DNA of 64,000 nt from Lysinibacillus sp. KCTC 33748 (GTDB lineage: Bacteria; Bacillota; Bacilli; Bacillales_A; Planococcaceae), in assembly GCF_002237755.1 (NCBI RefSeq), contig NZ_MWSJ01000003.1, positions 248,001 through 312,000 on the forward strand. The letters run 5' to 3'. The translations under genes were made by a program, and so were the position numbers. Shown here in pieces: positions 9,716 through 18,045 of this stretch. The number at the start of each line of letters is the position of its first letter. The stretch's first letter is position 1. The notes below the pieces were generated by a model that was not told the DNA's origin, ran no database searches, and saw only the letters and a program-made list of their open reading frames with translations.

Positions 9716-10354
9716 TTATTTATTTTCAATTAGCAGTGGTGCGTTATCTTCTGCGACATTTTTTTCAAGCTGTGCAAGACGAGTTTCGAAAGATGTTACT
9801 TCATGATCTTTGTCGATTTGGTAAGCAAGTTTATCGATATATGATTCTAAATCTTCAAAGTTGGTTTTATTGTTTTTAGCAATCATACCGTCCATTTGAT
9901 GATGAGCGCGTGTGACGTTTTCTTTGCCCATAAGCTGTAATTGACGTACTTTCATATCTTTAATTTTGTGTTTCATCGTTTCAAATTTGCGTTCAAGCTC
10001 GAAGTATTCACGTGTGCTTGCTTCAATACTAGTTTGTAATATATTGTTACGTGCTGTGTATGCAGCTACTTCATCAGTAGCAAAATCGATTAGATCTTGC
10101 TCACCGCTAGTATTCGCTAATTGAAGTTGAGCTTCACGTTTAGCTAGTAAATCTGCATTTTGCTTAAATTCCTGCTCTAGTTTTTCCTTTAATTGACCTT
10201 GACGCTCTAATAATTTTCCAGTTTGCTCTGTTTGTTTTTCTGCTTCACGAATGTATTGGTTTAACATTGCAATTGGATTTTTTTGTTCTTTCTTATCAAA
10301 TAAATGATGCAAGTCTGCCTCTATTGTATATTTAAAACGTTGAAATAAGTTCAT
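9716..10354 (-). CDS. liaH: PspA/IM30 family phage-shock protein, LiaH-like
   Basis: 212-aa, almost entirely alpha-helical, charged coiled-coil protein of the PspA/IM30/ESCRT-III-like superfamily. It starts with the family pattern LFQRFKYTIEADLHHLFDKKEQKNP and has the long central coiled coil (about 25-180) with no membrane segment. Such proteins assemble into large oligomers that bind and protect the cytoplasmic membrane under envelope stress. It lies 15 bp downstream of the small membrane protein gene, matching liaI-liaH. LiaH is inferred from context; plain PspA is the alternative name. Confidence 0.85.
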   Translation of the reverse strand: MNLFQRFKYTIEADLHHLFDKKEQKNPIAMLNQYIREAEKQTEQTGKLLERQGQLKEKLEQEFKQNADLLAKREAQLQLANTSGEQDLIDFATDEVAAYTARNNILQTSIEASTREYFELERKFETMKHKIKDMKVRQLQLMGKENVTRAHHQMDGMIAKNNKTNFEDLESYIDKLAYQIDKDHEVTSFETRLAQLEKNVAEDNAPLLIENK

Positions 10355-10369
10355 GTAAATTCGCTCCTT

Positions 10370-10723
10370 TTATTTTGTTAAGTTAGACCATTCTTTTTCA
10401 AAGTTTGTAAACGGATCTTCTTCTTTAGCTTCAATTGTTGGGATTTTTACATCTTCGTTGTTCCATTTTTTATAGATAACGTAGATGACAGCGATTGCTC
10501 CTAAACCAATCATTGCTGGGATATTAGATATTGCTGATAGAACACCTATAAGACCTACTGTAACCCATAAGATTTTGCCGAATGTCGATTTACTCGCAGT
10601 GTAGAAGTGCATACCGAGTGCTACAAACAATCCTGAAAATAGTAGCCCTGCAAGCGGTCCAGTTAAAGCAAGTGCAACACATCCTGCGATAAAGCCTCCT
10701 ATTAGTAGAAAAAATTTTCTCAT
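10370..10723 (-). CDS. LiaI-like small membrane protein
   Basis: 117-aa protein with three or four hydrophobic segments (about 3-20, 22-40, 52-68, 70-85) and an acidic cytoplasmic tail. It is similar in size and layout to LiaI, the membrane anchor that recruits LiaH. Ribosome binding site GAAAGGAGC. It is the first gene of the reverse-strand stress operon and so is expected to be strongly induced by LiaR. The function is inferred mainly from operon position; residue similarity to LiaI is modest, and related proteins have also been labelled as flagellar basal body rod proteins. Confidence 0.7.
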   Translation of the reverse strand: MRKFFLLIGGFIAGCVALALTGPLAGLLFSGLFVALGMHFYTASKSTFGKILWVTVGLIGVLSAISNIPAMIGLGAIAVIYVIYKKWNNEDVKIPTIEAKEEDPFTNFEKEWSNLTK

Positions 10724-10762
10724 ATGTTTTAGCTCCTTTCGTTGATACCTTTATATTACCTA

Positions 10763-10779
10763 TTAGCGCGCTTTGCTAA
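10763..10779. promoter_or_regulatory. Inverted repeat upstream of the lia operon, candidate LiaR operator
   Basis: TTAGC-N7-GCTAA lies about 40 bp upstream of the liaI-like start. On the reverse strand a TAATAT (-10 candidate) follows it. The match to a known LiaR site was not verified. Confidence 0.3.
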
Positions 10780-10898
10780 AACGGACTGGAAATTGATTTT
10801 ACTCTAGGTCTTGAGGCTGAGAGTATTCTAAGTACTATAAAAAAAAGCGAAAATGCAATTAGCCATAATGTAATTAATAGAACTGAAAGTAGAAAGTT

Positions 10899-10907
10899 TT
10901 CGACAAA
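10899..10907 (-). promoter_or_regulatory. Spo0A box upstream of sirA
   Basis: The reverse strand reads TTTGTCGAA, a perfect match to the Spo0A-P consensus TTTGTCRAA. Confidence 0.6.
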
Positions 10908-10931
10908 AATAGAAGATGAATGCCTCCTTCT

Positions 10932-10965
10932 TTTGACAAATTAAAGAGTTTGGATGAGCTATACT
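10932..10965 (+). promoter_or_regulatory. spoIIG-like sirA promoter with Spo0A box over the -35
   Basis: TTGACA (10933-10938) and TATACT (10960-10965) are separated by 21 bp rather than 17. A second perfect Spo0A box (TTTGTCAAA on the reverse strand, 10932-10940) covers the -35 hexamer. This long-spacer, 0A-box-on--35 arrangement is that of Spo0A-activated sigma-A promoters such as spoIIG, and it fits sirA, a Spo0A-induced gene. Confidence 0.6.
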
Positions 10966-10998
10966 TATAAAAAAGAAATGAGCGAAGGAGGATTTCTA

Positions 10999-11424
10999 GT
11001 GAGAACCTATTCCATATATAAAATAAAAGAAGAGCATTTAACGTTTATTTTTGGCAGAGAGCGTAAGTTGTTAGAGATGATGCAAGGCTGTGAAGACGCT
11101 AACGAGAAATCCTTAAAAGAACTTGCATATATATGTGAAACCGTTCGCTTTGATGAGATAGCTACGATGCTAGAGGCGCAACTAGATTCCAAGTATGCAC
11201 ATTTAGAGAGAGCTCGTAATGCATTATTTTTAGAACATCCTATAAAAGGAAAAATGGCTATTTATTTAGTGGAACGCAAAATTTGTGTCTATTGTGAGGG
11301 TTCACGGATGCTTGATTTGGATCTATTCCAAATGCTTGCAAAGATGAGTGAACGCTTTATTGCATTTAATAAACAAGATAATGAGTGTGGGTGGCTAAAG
11401 CCAATGAAGTATACAATGCATTAG
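10999..11424 (+). CDS. sirA: SirA, sporulation inhibitor of replication
   Basis: Binds DnaA domain I and blocks new rounds of replication at the onset of sporulation. The 141-aa product matches SirA in its start (RTYSIYKIKEEHLTF ... FGRE) and its C-terminal signature, where GWLKPMK aligns with GWLNPVK of B. subtilis. I chose the GTG at 10999, which follows a strong AAGGAGG by 7 nt; an upstream ATG is possible but lies in the promoter region. Neighbour yneF follows, as in B. subtilis, but the lia operon separates sirA from tkt. Control by Spo0A is indicated by the two boxes upstream. Confidence 0.85.
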   Translation: MRTYSIYKIKEEHLTFIFGRERKLLEMMQGCEDANEKSLKELAYICETVRFDEIATMLEAQLDSKYAHLERARNALFLEHPIKGKMAIYLVERKICVYCEGSRMLDLDLFQMLAKMSERFIAFNKQDNECGWLKPMKYTMH

Positions 11425-11526
11425 GAAATTTCACTACAATATATAGTAACACGCTAATATTTGGTGTATAATGGAGCGTGGAGAGTTTTTTTCTCGGTAT
11501 ATATTGTAGTGGAGGAGGTTGGTTGT

Positions 11527-11745
11527 ATGCCTACATGGGGCTGGATTATTATTGTAATAATCGCATTAGCAGCGGGCGCGGCACTTGGGTTCTTTTTAGC
11601 TCGTCAAGCTATGATGAAATATTTAAAAGAAAACCCACCGATTAACGAACAAATGATTCGTATGATGATGGCGCAGATGGGTCGTACGCCGTCTGAAAAG
11701 CAAGTACGCCAAATGATGTCACAAATGAATAAATTCCAAAAATAA
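11527..11745 (+). CDS. yneF: YneF, UPF0154 small membrane protein
   Basis: 72-aa protein with one N-terminal transmembrane helix (about 4-26). The conserved UPF0154 cytoplasmic tail follows, with [20 protein letters not shown] and the KQVRQMM motif. ATG at 11527 follows GGAGGAGG. It sits 102 bp after sirA and ends in a strong terminator. The molecular function of this widely conserved family is unknown. Confidence 0.92.
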   Translation: MPTWGWIIIVIIALAAGAALGFFLARQAMMKYLKENPPINEQMIRMMMAQMGRTPSEKQVRQMMSQMNKFQK

Positions 11746-11756
11746 TTGGAATTTTT

Positions 11757-11795
11757 AAAAAGCAACTAGTCCAAGCTTGGGCCAGTTGCTTTTTT
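11757..11795 (+). terminator. Intrinsic terminator of sirA-yneF
   Basis: 11-bp stem AAAAAGCAACT / AGTTGCTTTTT followed by a T. Confidence 0.85.
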
Positions 11796-11925
11796 AATTA
11801 TTTCAGAGACAAATCTTCGGATTATATCGATTTTTGTGAATAATATAAATAATTTGTAAAAAACATATAATTCTATCGGAAAACTCGTTATAATGGAAAT
11901 ATTCTATTTAAAGGAGTTGTGTGCA

Positions 11926-12396
11926 TTGCAGAAAGAAAAAACAAATGTTGAAAGCTTTGATTTAGACCATACGAAAGTAAAAGCGCCATATGTACGTTTA
12001 GCAGGTGTTAAAACAGGGAAAAATGGCGATGAAGTGTACAAATATGATATTCGTTTTAAACAGCCTAATAAAGAGCATATGCAAATGCCTGCATTACATT
12101 CCTTAGAGCATTTATCGGCAGACATTATCCGCAATTACTCTGACCACATTGTTGATTTCAGTCCAATGGGATGCCAAACGGGCTTTTATGTATCACTAAT
12201 CAATCACAATGATTACGAAGACTTATTGAATATTTTAGAAAAAACATTTACAGATGTAACTAAGGCCACTGCAGTCCCAGCGTGCAATGAAGTGCAATGC
12301 GGATGGGCCGCTAGCCATAGTCTAGAGGGTGCGCAAGCGTTAGCTAAAGAATTTTTAGCAAAACGTGATGAATGGCATATCGTTTTTGCAGAATAA
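11926..12396 (+). CDS. luxS: LuxS, S-ribosylhomocysteine lyase
   Basis: Cleaves S-ribosylhomocysteine to homocysteine and the AI-2 precursor DPD in the activated methyl cycle. The 156-aa protein carries the metal ligands His58 and His62 in HSLEH and Cys125 in EVQCGW. Catalytic Cys83 lies in PMGCQTG. The start is TTG at 11926, 9 nt after AAGGAG. Upstream in-frame ATG codons sit within or before the promoter (TATAAT at 11889-11894). It is monocistronic with its own terminator. Confidence 0.95.
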   Translation: MQKEKTNVESFDLDHTKVKAPYVRLAGVKTGKNGDEVYKYDIRFKQPNKEHMQMPALHSLEHLSADIIRNYSDHIVDFSPMGCQTGFYVSLINHNDYEDLLNILEKTFTDVTKATAVPACNEVQCGWAASHSLEGAQALAKEFLAKRDEWHIVFAE

Positions 12397-12400
12397 AATG

Positions 12401-12441
12401 AAAGGCAGAAAAGTTGTTATATCAACATTTCTGCCTTTTTT
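12401..12441 (+). terminator. Intrinsic terminator of luxS
   Basis: Stem AAAGGCAGAAA / TTTCTGCCTTT followed by Ts. Confidence 0.88.
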
Positions 12442-12452
12442 CGTAGCTTCTT

Positions 12453-13424
12453 TCAAAAATGAAATGGAATGACATTGGACGAAGAAGAATCACGATTAAT
12501 TTTTTGGTAGATGAAGTTTTCTAAAAAATCATGGATTAAATCCTCATATTCAGCCATATTTTCATTAAAGGATTGTGCATGAGCACCATTATCAAATAGC
12601 TGTAGTTTCTTAGGTCCAGTTTTTTTATTGTATAAATCCAGTGACATGGAAGCTGGGATAAATGTATCAGGAATACTATGGATAAAGAGTACTGGCTTTT
12701 TAATATTTGTTACAGCTTCAGAAGGAGTCACACTTTTAAAGGAATAACCGTCTCGCAAGCGGACGAAGAAATCGGCAAAACGAATTGGAATAATCGAACC
12801 GTATTTAAATTCGGTCTTCGCAATTTGTTTTAACAGCATTGAAAAATCAGAGAACGCACAATCAGAAATATAGAAATCTGCACCGTCCTCTACAATTCCT
12901 GCATATAGGAGCATTGTTGCGGCACCCATCGATTCACCATGAATACCAAGAAGAGCGTCTTCCCCAATCATCGCCTGGATAGTTTTAACAACTGCGTCAA
13001 GGTCATTTTTTTCATAATAGCCGTAGCTAGTCGTTTTCCCACCAGTTTCCCCATGCCTACGATGGTCAAAAATAACGGAATTGTAACCAAGTCGTTCAAA
13101 AAGTCGAGCGTATTTGACGGAGTTAATTTTATTTTCCGTTACGCCATGGCAAATAATGATGGTATTATTTGTTTCCAAAGGTTGAAACATAATACCGCGA
13201 ATCGTATATCCATTTGGAGAGTCAATATTTAATTCACATTTTAAATTTTTATTGTACCAAGCTTCGTCAAAACGTTTTGCAGTCGTTTCCCGTTCACGAA
13301 CAAATTCAGGATCCTTTTGCTTAATGAACATTAATTTATTGGAGAGCGCGAAGCCAAACAGACCTGTTGCTGCTGCGGCAAGCGTCGTCGTTATACCTGA
13401 AAATAAAAGCATTTTCTTTTTCAT
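12453..13424 (-). CDS. Membrane-anchored alpha/beta hydrolase (YqkD-like)
   Basis: Alpha/beta-fold hydrolase, 323 aa, with an N-terminal signal-anchor (about 3-25). The nucleophile elbow GIHGESMGAA gives the catalytic Ser, the oxyanion region is IIICHGVTENK, a likely Asp lies in HSIPDTFIP and the His in NGAHAQSF. ATG at 13424 is preceded by GGAGGTG; an in-frame ATG 42 bp upstream has no comparable site. It resembles B. subtilis YqkD and the esterase/acylpeptidase-like group. Substrate unknown. It is convergent with luxS and divergent from the thiolase gene. Confidence 0.85.
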   Translation of the reverse strand: MKKKMLLFSGITTTLAAAATGLFGFALSNKLMFIKQKDPEFVRERETTAKRFDEAWYNKNLKCELNIDSPNGYTIRGIMFQPLETNNTIIICHGVTENKINSVKYARLFERLGYNSVIFDHRRHGETGGKTTSYGYYEKNDLDAVVKTIQAMIGEDALLGIHGESMGAATMLLYAGIVEDGADFYISDCAFSDFSMLLKQIAKTEFKYGSIIPIRFADFFVRLRDGYSFKSVTPSEAVTNIKKPVLFIHSIPDTFIPASMSLDLYNKKTGPKKLQLFDNGAHAQSFNENMAEYEDLIHDFLENFIYQKINRDSSSSNVIPFHF

Positions 13425-13645
13425 TATTAACACCTCCACGTCCTGTTTCTTTTGTTGTCTAGGCATACAAATGACATCTTACGTATGTATGCACTTTGCT
13501 TAATTGTAATGTTCCCAACTGAGATTGTTTAAAACACGTCAACATTTTACAATATCTTTGGCAAAACTGCGATTATTTCTATTATCGAAAATCGTCAAAA
13601 TATTTGTTAAAATAGATATATCTGCTAGTAGCATATGCATGCAGT

Positions 13646-13659
13646 GTTCATTTTTGAAC
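13646..13659. promoter_or_regulatory. Palindrome just upstream of the thiolase gene
   Basis: GTTCA-N4-TGAAC inverted repeat 21 bp before the thiolase start. The position suits an operator or a leader hairpin. No regulator can be assigned. Confidence 0.3.
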
Positions 13660-13680
13660 GGGGAAAAGGGGAGAATGTTT

Positions 13681-14865
13681 ATGACAAATGAGGTAGTAAT
13701 AGTAAGTGCAGTACGTACAGCTATTGGTTCATTCCAAGGAACATTAAAGGACGTACCAGCGACAAAATTAGGGAGCATAGTTATTAAAGAAGCATTAGCA
13801 CGTGCTGGTGTAGCAGGTGAAAAAGTTGACGAGGTCATTATGGGGAATGTCTTATCAGCTGGGCTTGGACAAAATCCAGCTCGTCAAGCAGCAATTGCAG
13901 CAGGTTTACCACATGAAGTATCTGCATTAACGATTAATAAAGTTTGTGGCTCAGGACTAAAAGCTGTTCACTTAGCGACGCAAGCCATTTTAGCAGGGGA
14001 TGCGGATATTGTCGTTGCAGGTGGCTTTGAAAATATGAGCCAAGCACCGTATGTATTAAAAAATGCACGAGAAGGCTTCCGCATGGGGGATCAAAAAGTA
14101 GTCGATACGATGATTCATGACGGATTATGGTGTGCCTTTAATGACTACCATATGGGCGTTACAGCTGAAAATTTATGTGATGTCTATGAGATTTCTCGTG
14201 AGGAACAAGACGCCTTTGCAGCACGTTCACAACAGCGTGCAGAAGCGGCAATTACAGCAGGAAAGTTTAGCGATGAAATCATAGCGGTTGAAATTCCTCA
14301 GCGCAAGGGTGATCCTATTGTTTTTGATAAGGATGAATTCCCGCGTCAAGGCGTTACAGCTGAGTCTCTATCTAAACTACGTCCTGCCTTTAAGAAGGAT
14401 GGTTCTGTGACGGCTGCAAATGCATCAGGCATTAACGATGGCGCAGCGGCAGTCGTTGTCATGTCGAAAGAAAAAGCGGAAGAGCTAGGCATTCGACCAA
14501 TGGCACTAATTACAGCAAATGCAAGCGCAGGTGTTGACCCAGCTATTATGGGAACAGGTCCAGTAACGGCAGTAAAGAAAGCATTAGCAAAGGCTGATGT
14601 GACATTAGATAATATAGATTTAATTGAAGCGAATGAAGCTTTTGCAGCTCAATCGATTGCTGTAGATCGCGAACTAGGCTTTAATCATGATAAACTAAAT
14701 GTGAACGGGGGAGCAATTGCCCTTGGTCATCCAATTGGTGCAAGTGGAGCACGTATTTTAGTAACGCTTTTACACGAGATGGAAAAGCGTGATGTTAAAA
14801 CAGGTCTGGCAACACTATGTATCGGCGGTGGGCAAGGCGTAGCAACAATTGTCAAGCGCCCTTGA
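13681..14865 (+). CDS. Acetyl-CoA C-acetyltransferase (thiolase)
   Basis: Condenses two acetyl-CoA to acetoacetyl-CoA, or the reverse; 394 aa, full thiolase length. Catalytic residues are all present: Cys89 in KVCGSG, His350 in [10 protein letters not shown] and Cys380 in CIGGGQG, with the NEAFAAQ motif before them. The ATG at 13681 is 7 nt from AAGGGGAG; another ATG 6 bp upstream is too close to the site. Closest in type to AtoB/MmgA/PhaA-like enzymes. A short DUF3886 gene follows after 22 bp, possibly cotranscribed. Confidence 0.93.
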   Translation: MTNEVVIVSAVRTAIGSFQGTLKDVPATKLGSIVIKEALARAGVAGEKVDEVIMGNVLSAGLGQNPARQAAIAAGLPHEVSALTINKVCGSGLKAVHLATQAILAGDADIVVAGGFENMSQAPYVLKNAREGFRMGDQKVVDTMIHDGLWCAFNDYHMGVTAENLCDVYEISREEQDAFAARSQQRAEAAITAGKFSDEIIAVEIPQRKGDPIVFDKDEFPRQGVTAESLSKLRPAFKKDGSVTAANASGINDGAAAVVVMSKEKAEELGIRPMALITANASAGVDPAIMGTGPVTAVKKALAKADVTLDNIDLIEANEAFAAQSIAVDRELGFNHDKLNVNGGAIALGHPIGASGARILVTLLHEMEKRDVKTGLATLCIGGGQGVATIVKRP

Positions 14866-14887
14866 AGTGAATAAGAAGGTGAAAGTA

Positions 14888-15154
14888 ATGGGGAAAAAAC
14901 GAAAACAGCAGCAACGCGTGGATAGTAGCGTAACAGCTAGTCTACCAAAGCAGGAGGCAGTGACATTAGCCGATCAACTAGGCGGTGACGTACTAGCCAA
15001 ATTAAAAGCTGCAAAGCAAGATTTAACAGTGAAAGAACAAGCCGCTGAAGAAGAGCGCCAAGCAAAGCTAGCCTTTGAGCGCAAGCAACGCGAAAAAAAC
15101 AAATCGTTTGAAGAACTACTAAACGAATACGGCGATAAAGGCTCGAAATTCTAA
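14888..15154 (+). CDS. YqkK-like DUF3886 protein
   Basis: 88-aa, very charged helical protein. An N-terminal basic patch (MGKKRKQQQR) is followed by LADQLGGDVLAKLKAAKQ and a C-terminal KSFEELLNEY, matching small Bacillus proteins of the YqkK/DUF3886 type. ATG at 14888 after AAGGTGA. It is 22 bp downstream of the thiolase and ends in a clear terminator. Function unknown; the basic, coiled-coil-like character suggests nucleic acid or ribosome association, which is only a guess. Confidence 0.75.
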   Translation: MGKKRKQQQRVDSSVTASLPKQEAVTLADQLGGDVLAKLKAAKQDLTVKEQAAEEERQAKLAFERKQREKNKSFEELLNEYGDKGSKF

Positions 15155-15158
15155 AGAG

Positions 15159-15196
15159 AAACAGTGAATCCAAATGCATGCGGATTCACTGTTTTT
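15159..15196 (+). terminator. Intrinsic terminator of the thiolase-DUF3886 unit
   Basis: 13-bp perfect stem AAACAGTGAATCC / GGATTCACTGTTT followed by Ts. Confidence 0.88.
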
Positions 15197-15200
15197 ATGT

Positions 15201-15252
15201 TTTATCGGAAAGATTCGAAGATTTATCGGAATTATTTATGTTTTTATCGGAA
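15201..15252. repeat. Three TTTATCGGAA repeats at exact 21-bp spacing
   Basis: The 10-mer TTTATCGGAA occurs at 15201, 15222 and 15243. The 11-bp intervals differ in sequence, so phase rather than a long repeat unit is conserved. The remaining 15253-15462 gap to the next gene shows only AT-rich DNA. Confidence 0.7.
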
Positions 15253-15462
15253 TAATTATCCTCCTTGCTCAATTTTAGAGATAAATTATTATTACTATAT
15301 TATTGATTTATTGATAAAATTAGAAATAATCACCAAAGGTTGAAATCAACCCACTATATGGTGATTAGTTCAAAAATTATTTAAAAAATAAAAAACGGGA
15401 GACGCTGCCAATACATATATCTCTTAATAGTTTTAGATAAATCTAAGATAGGAGAGAAAAAA

Positions 15463-15963
15463 ATGATTGAATTAAGCACGAAAAAATTAAGAGTAATCCC
15501 ATTGAACGCAAAGTATTTAGATTTACTAATTAATGAAGAAAAGACATTGGAAATAGAGTTGTCAGTGAGTAGTAATGAAGTTTTTCTTGATGAAGAATTA
15601 AGACAAGCTTTGAAGTTTAGACTATCAAAAGTATTAGAAGATGAAGAAAATTATATTTGGTACACGAATTGGGTAATCGTATCGAAAGAAAAAAACTGTA
15701 TCGTTGGTGGCATTATGTTAAAAGGTCTACCGAATGAGCAAGGTGAAGTCGTAATCGGATATTATACATTTCCACAGTATCAGGGAAAGGGATACATGAC
15801 GGAAACTGTTAGGGTGATGAAAGATTGGTTACTTAGTCAATCTCATGTTAAGTATGTGATTGCTGACACTGATAAAAATAATATTGCCTCCCATAAAGTA
15901 TTACAAAAAGCAGGTGCAACGTTATATTCAGAATCTGAAAAACTATATTTCTGGAGATTCTAA
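15463..15963 (+). CDS. GNAT family N-acetyltransferase
   Basis: 166-aa Acetyltransf_3-type enzyme. It begins STKKLRVIPL, and the acetyl-CoA pyrophosphate loop reads QYQGKGYMTE in motif A, followed by IADTDKNNIASHKVLQKAGA in motif B. ATG at 15463 follows TAGGAGAG. It is single-gene with a hairpin downstream. The substrate cannot be inferred. Confidence 0.85.
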   Translation: MIELSTKKLRVIPLNAKYLDLLINEEKTLEIELSVSSNEVFLDEELRQALKFRLSKVLEDEENYIWYTNWVIVSKEKNCIVGGIMLKGLPNEQGEVVIGYYTFPQYQGKGYMTETVRVMKDWLLSQSHVKYVIADTDKNNIASHKVLQKAGATLYSESEKLYFWRF

Positions 15964-15980
15964 TAATATCAATTAAAAGG

Positions 15981-16007
15981 CAAAGGGTGCTTTTAACGCG
16001 CCCTTTG
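15981..16007. terminator. Hairpin shared by convergent genes
   Basis: CAAAGGGTGC / GCGCCCTTTG (one wobble) with a short loop. It contains the stop codon of the VanZ-like gene on the reverse strand. T tracts are short. Confidence 0.5.
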
Positions 16008-16463
16008 TCTATTAAATATCTTCCTCATCAACACGACAATCCCAACAAATACAACTGCTCCAGCGGTATCCAAAATAACATCCTGTCCGCTCATCGTGCG
16101 TCCGGGTGTGAAGCTTTGACGTAGCTCATCAAGCGTTGCAATAATAGCTGTCCCGGCAATAGCGATTCCTGCGGCAAATCGACGCTTTCCCCATGCAAAG
16201 TAAATGCCAAGTGCGATGCAGCCGAATCCAGCAAAATGCGTGAATTTCCGAATTAAAAATTCTACAAACTTAAAGTAACCACGCTCTTCAACGGAAACAA
16301 CTGTATCCCAATAAGGAATTTTTAAAACAGATAATTGCTTTTCAAACGGCTTATTTGCTAATATCTGCTCTAATTCAGGAATAATAGACTGTTGTTCATA
16401 GGTCATACTAGAGGAAATCGCAAGTACTACTAAAAATACGATTAAGATAAGCCATTTTTTCAT
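15993..16463 (-). CDS. VanZ family membrane protein
   Basis: 156-aa protein with an N-terminal hydrophobic segment and three further membrane segments. It carries the VanZ-like core RKFTHFAGFGCIALGIYFA, LDELRQSFTPGR and DVILDTAGA. VanZ of Enterococcus gives low-level teicoplanin resistance by an unknown mechanism; most family members are uncharacterised envelope proteins. Its ATG overlaps the stop of the aldo/keto reductase gene by 4 bp (ATGA), so the two form an operon. Confidence 0.85.
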   Translation of the reverse strand: MKKWLILIVFLVVLAISSSMTYEQQSIIPELEQILANKPFEKQLSVLKIPYWDTVVSVEERGYFKFVEFLIRKFTHFAGFGCIALGIYFAWGKRRFAAGIAIAGTAIIATLDELRQSFTPGRTMSGQDVILDTAGAVVFVGIVVLMRKIFNRQRAR

Positions 16464-17359
16464 CGGTGATCCATATATTGTTCGGCTTTCGTTAGCTCTT
16501 TGATAGCTTTAAAATCTGTTATCGAATCAATTTTTTCATAGGCAGCTAGTGTTTGCGCCAGCTGTTCTTGTGAGCTTGCACCGATTACTGTTGAGGCGAT
16601 AGTAGATTCCTTTAGATTAGAAGCGATTGCTAGTGCATGTAAATCGTCATAATGTGAAGCTAAACCTGTTAATGTTGCAGTTAATTCGTCCGCTGTGTAA
16701 GTGTTAAAGCCATTGACACGCTGTAAACGTTCTTTCCAACTATTCGTTAGTAACCCCTTTGCAACAGTCCCACGCGTTACAACGGAAGCCCCTTCTTTTG
16801 CGATAAAGTCGAGCCATTCCTCTGGACGACGATCTAAAGCACTATATTGCATCATGACACTTTTTGCAGAGCTTGCTGGTAAAAAACGCTTTAGTACATT
16901 TGGTCGAATAGAGGAAATACCATATTCTCGAATTAATCCATCCTTTTTCAAATCTTCAAAAGTGTCGATAATTCCATCCCAATCGTCCTCTATAGTACCG
17001 CCATGTAACTGGTAAACATCAATATAGTCAGTACCTAGACGTTTTAAGCTAGCGTGTAAAGCCTCCTTTATATAGGACGGAGATGCATCCCAATGCCAAC
17101 CTTCTACACCTTCTGTCCATCGATTACCCACTTTCGTCGCGACTAGTACATCTTGACGACGCTTTCCTAAAATAGCGCCGATCATTTCTTCATTTGCCCC
17201 AAAATCATATAAATCGGCTGTATCGATGTAATTAATGCCTGCATCTAATGCCATATCGACGATTTTAGAAGCCTTTATCTTATCTGTCGAAAGAGACATG
17301 CCCCCTAAACTAATCTCTGAAATAAACAATTCACTTGAGCCAAGCTGTCTTCTTTTCAT
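16460..17359 (-). CDS. Aldo/keto reductase (YqkF-like)
   Basis: NADPH-dependent TIM-barrel oxidoreductase, 299 aa. Expected catalytic tetrad residues are seen in NYIDTADLYDFG (Asp, Tyr), VATKVG (Lys) and YQLHG (His). The C-terminal cofactor region contains STVIGASSQEQL. ATG at 17359 is preceded by AAGGAGGG; the longer open frame upstream lacks support. It is the first gene of a two-gene unit with the VanZ-like gene and is divergent from nudF, as yqkF is near nudF in Bacillus. Substrate unknown. Confidence 0.9.
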   Translation of the reverse strand: MKRRQLGSSELFISEISLGGMSLSTDKIKASKIVDMALDAGINYIDTADLYDFGANEEMIGAILGKRRQDVLVATKVGNRWTEGVEGWHWDASPSYIKEALHASLKRLGTDYIDVYQLHGGTIEDDWDGIIDTFEDLKKDGLIREYGISSIRPNVLKRFLPASSAKSVMMQYSALDRRPEEWLDFIAKEGASVVTRGTVAKGLLTNSWKERLQRVNGFNTYTADELTATLTGLASHYDDLHALAIASNLKESTIASTVIGASSQEQLAQTLAAYEKIDSITDFKAIKELTKAEQYMDHR

Positions 17360-17435
17360 ACTAATGCCCTCCTTCGATTTCTCTACTTGTAATGGTACAA
17401 TGAACATATCTGAAGAACAAGCGAGGTTATAGTCA

Positions 17436-17972
17436 ATGAAAAAGTTTGAAGAAAAAACGACAAAGACTACATCCATTTATGACGGGAAAATTGTGAAATT
17501 TCAAGTTGACGATGTCACTTTACCGAATGGTAATGTTGCAAAAAGGGAGATTATTAAACATCCTGGTGCGGTGGCAGTTATTGCTGTTACCGATGAAGGA
17601 AAGTTAGTATTAGTGGAGCAATATCGCAAAGCTTTAGAACGTTCAATTGTTGAAATTCCAGCTGGTAAGCTTGAACCTGGTGAGGAGCCGATTGTGACGG
17701 CGCGACGTGAACTGGAGGAAGAAACAGGTTACGGTGCACAAAGCTTAACGTATTTACAAGCGTTTGCAACATCCCCGGGCTTCGCAGATGAGATCATCCA
17801 TCTATTTGTAGCAAAAGATTTATATACAATTGAAAACAAAGCAGATCTAGATGAGGATGAATTTGTCGAATTAGTAGAAGTTTCGTTGGAAGAGGCGAGG
17901 CAAATGGTTGCAGATGAGCGTATATACGATGCTAAGACAGCGTTTGCAGTACTTTGGCTTGCAGCACAATAA
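17436..17972 (+). CDS. nudF: ADP-ribose pyrophosphatase
   Basis: NUDIX hydrolase splitting ADP-ribose to AMP and ribose 5-phosphate. In the 178-aa protein the NUDIX box is complete: G-x5-E-x7-RELEEETGY, starting at GKLEPGEEP. N-terminal LPNGNVAKREIIKHPGAVAV and the later ATSPGFADEI loop are typical of NudF. Start ATG at 17436. Synteny with B. subtilis (nudF upstream of spoIIM-fur-xerD) supports the assignment. Confidence 0.92.
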   Translation: MKKFEEKTTKTTSIYDGKIVKFQVDDVTLPNGNVAKREIIKHPGAVAVIAVTDEGKLVLVEQYRKALERSIVEIPAGKLEPGEEPIVTARRELEEETGYGAQSLTYLQAFATSPGFADEIIHLFVAKDLYTIENKADLDEDEFVELVEVSLEEARQMVADERIYDAKTAFAVLWLAAQ

Positions 17973-18045
17973 GATAATAATCTTTTGCATAATAGAAGCG
18001 GACGAGCATAAGCTGTACAAACCTTGATAGAAAAGGAGCATGTTT

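Noticed and set aside
10760..10800. Confident LiaR box
   Set aside because: An inverted repeat exists, but I could not match it to an established LiaR consensus, so it is listed only as a low-confidence site.
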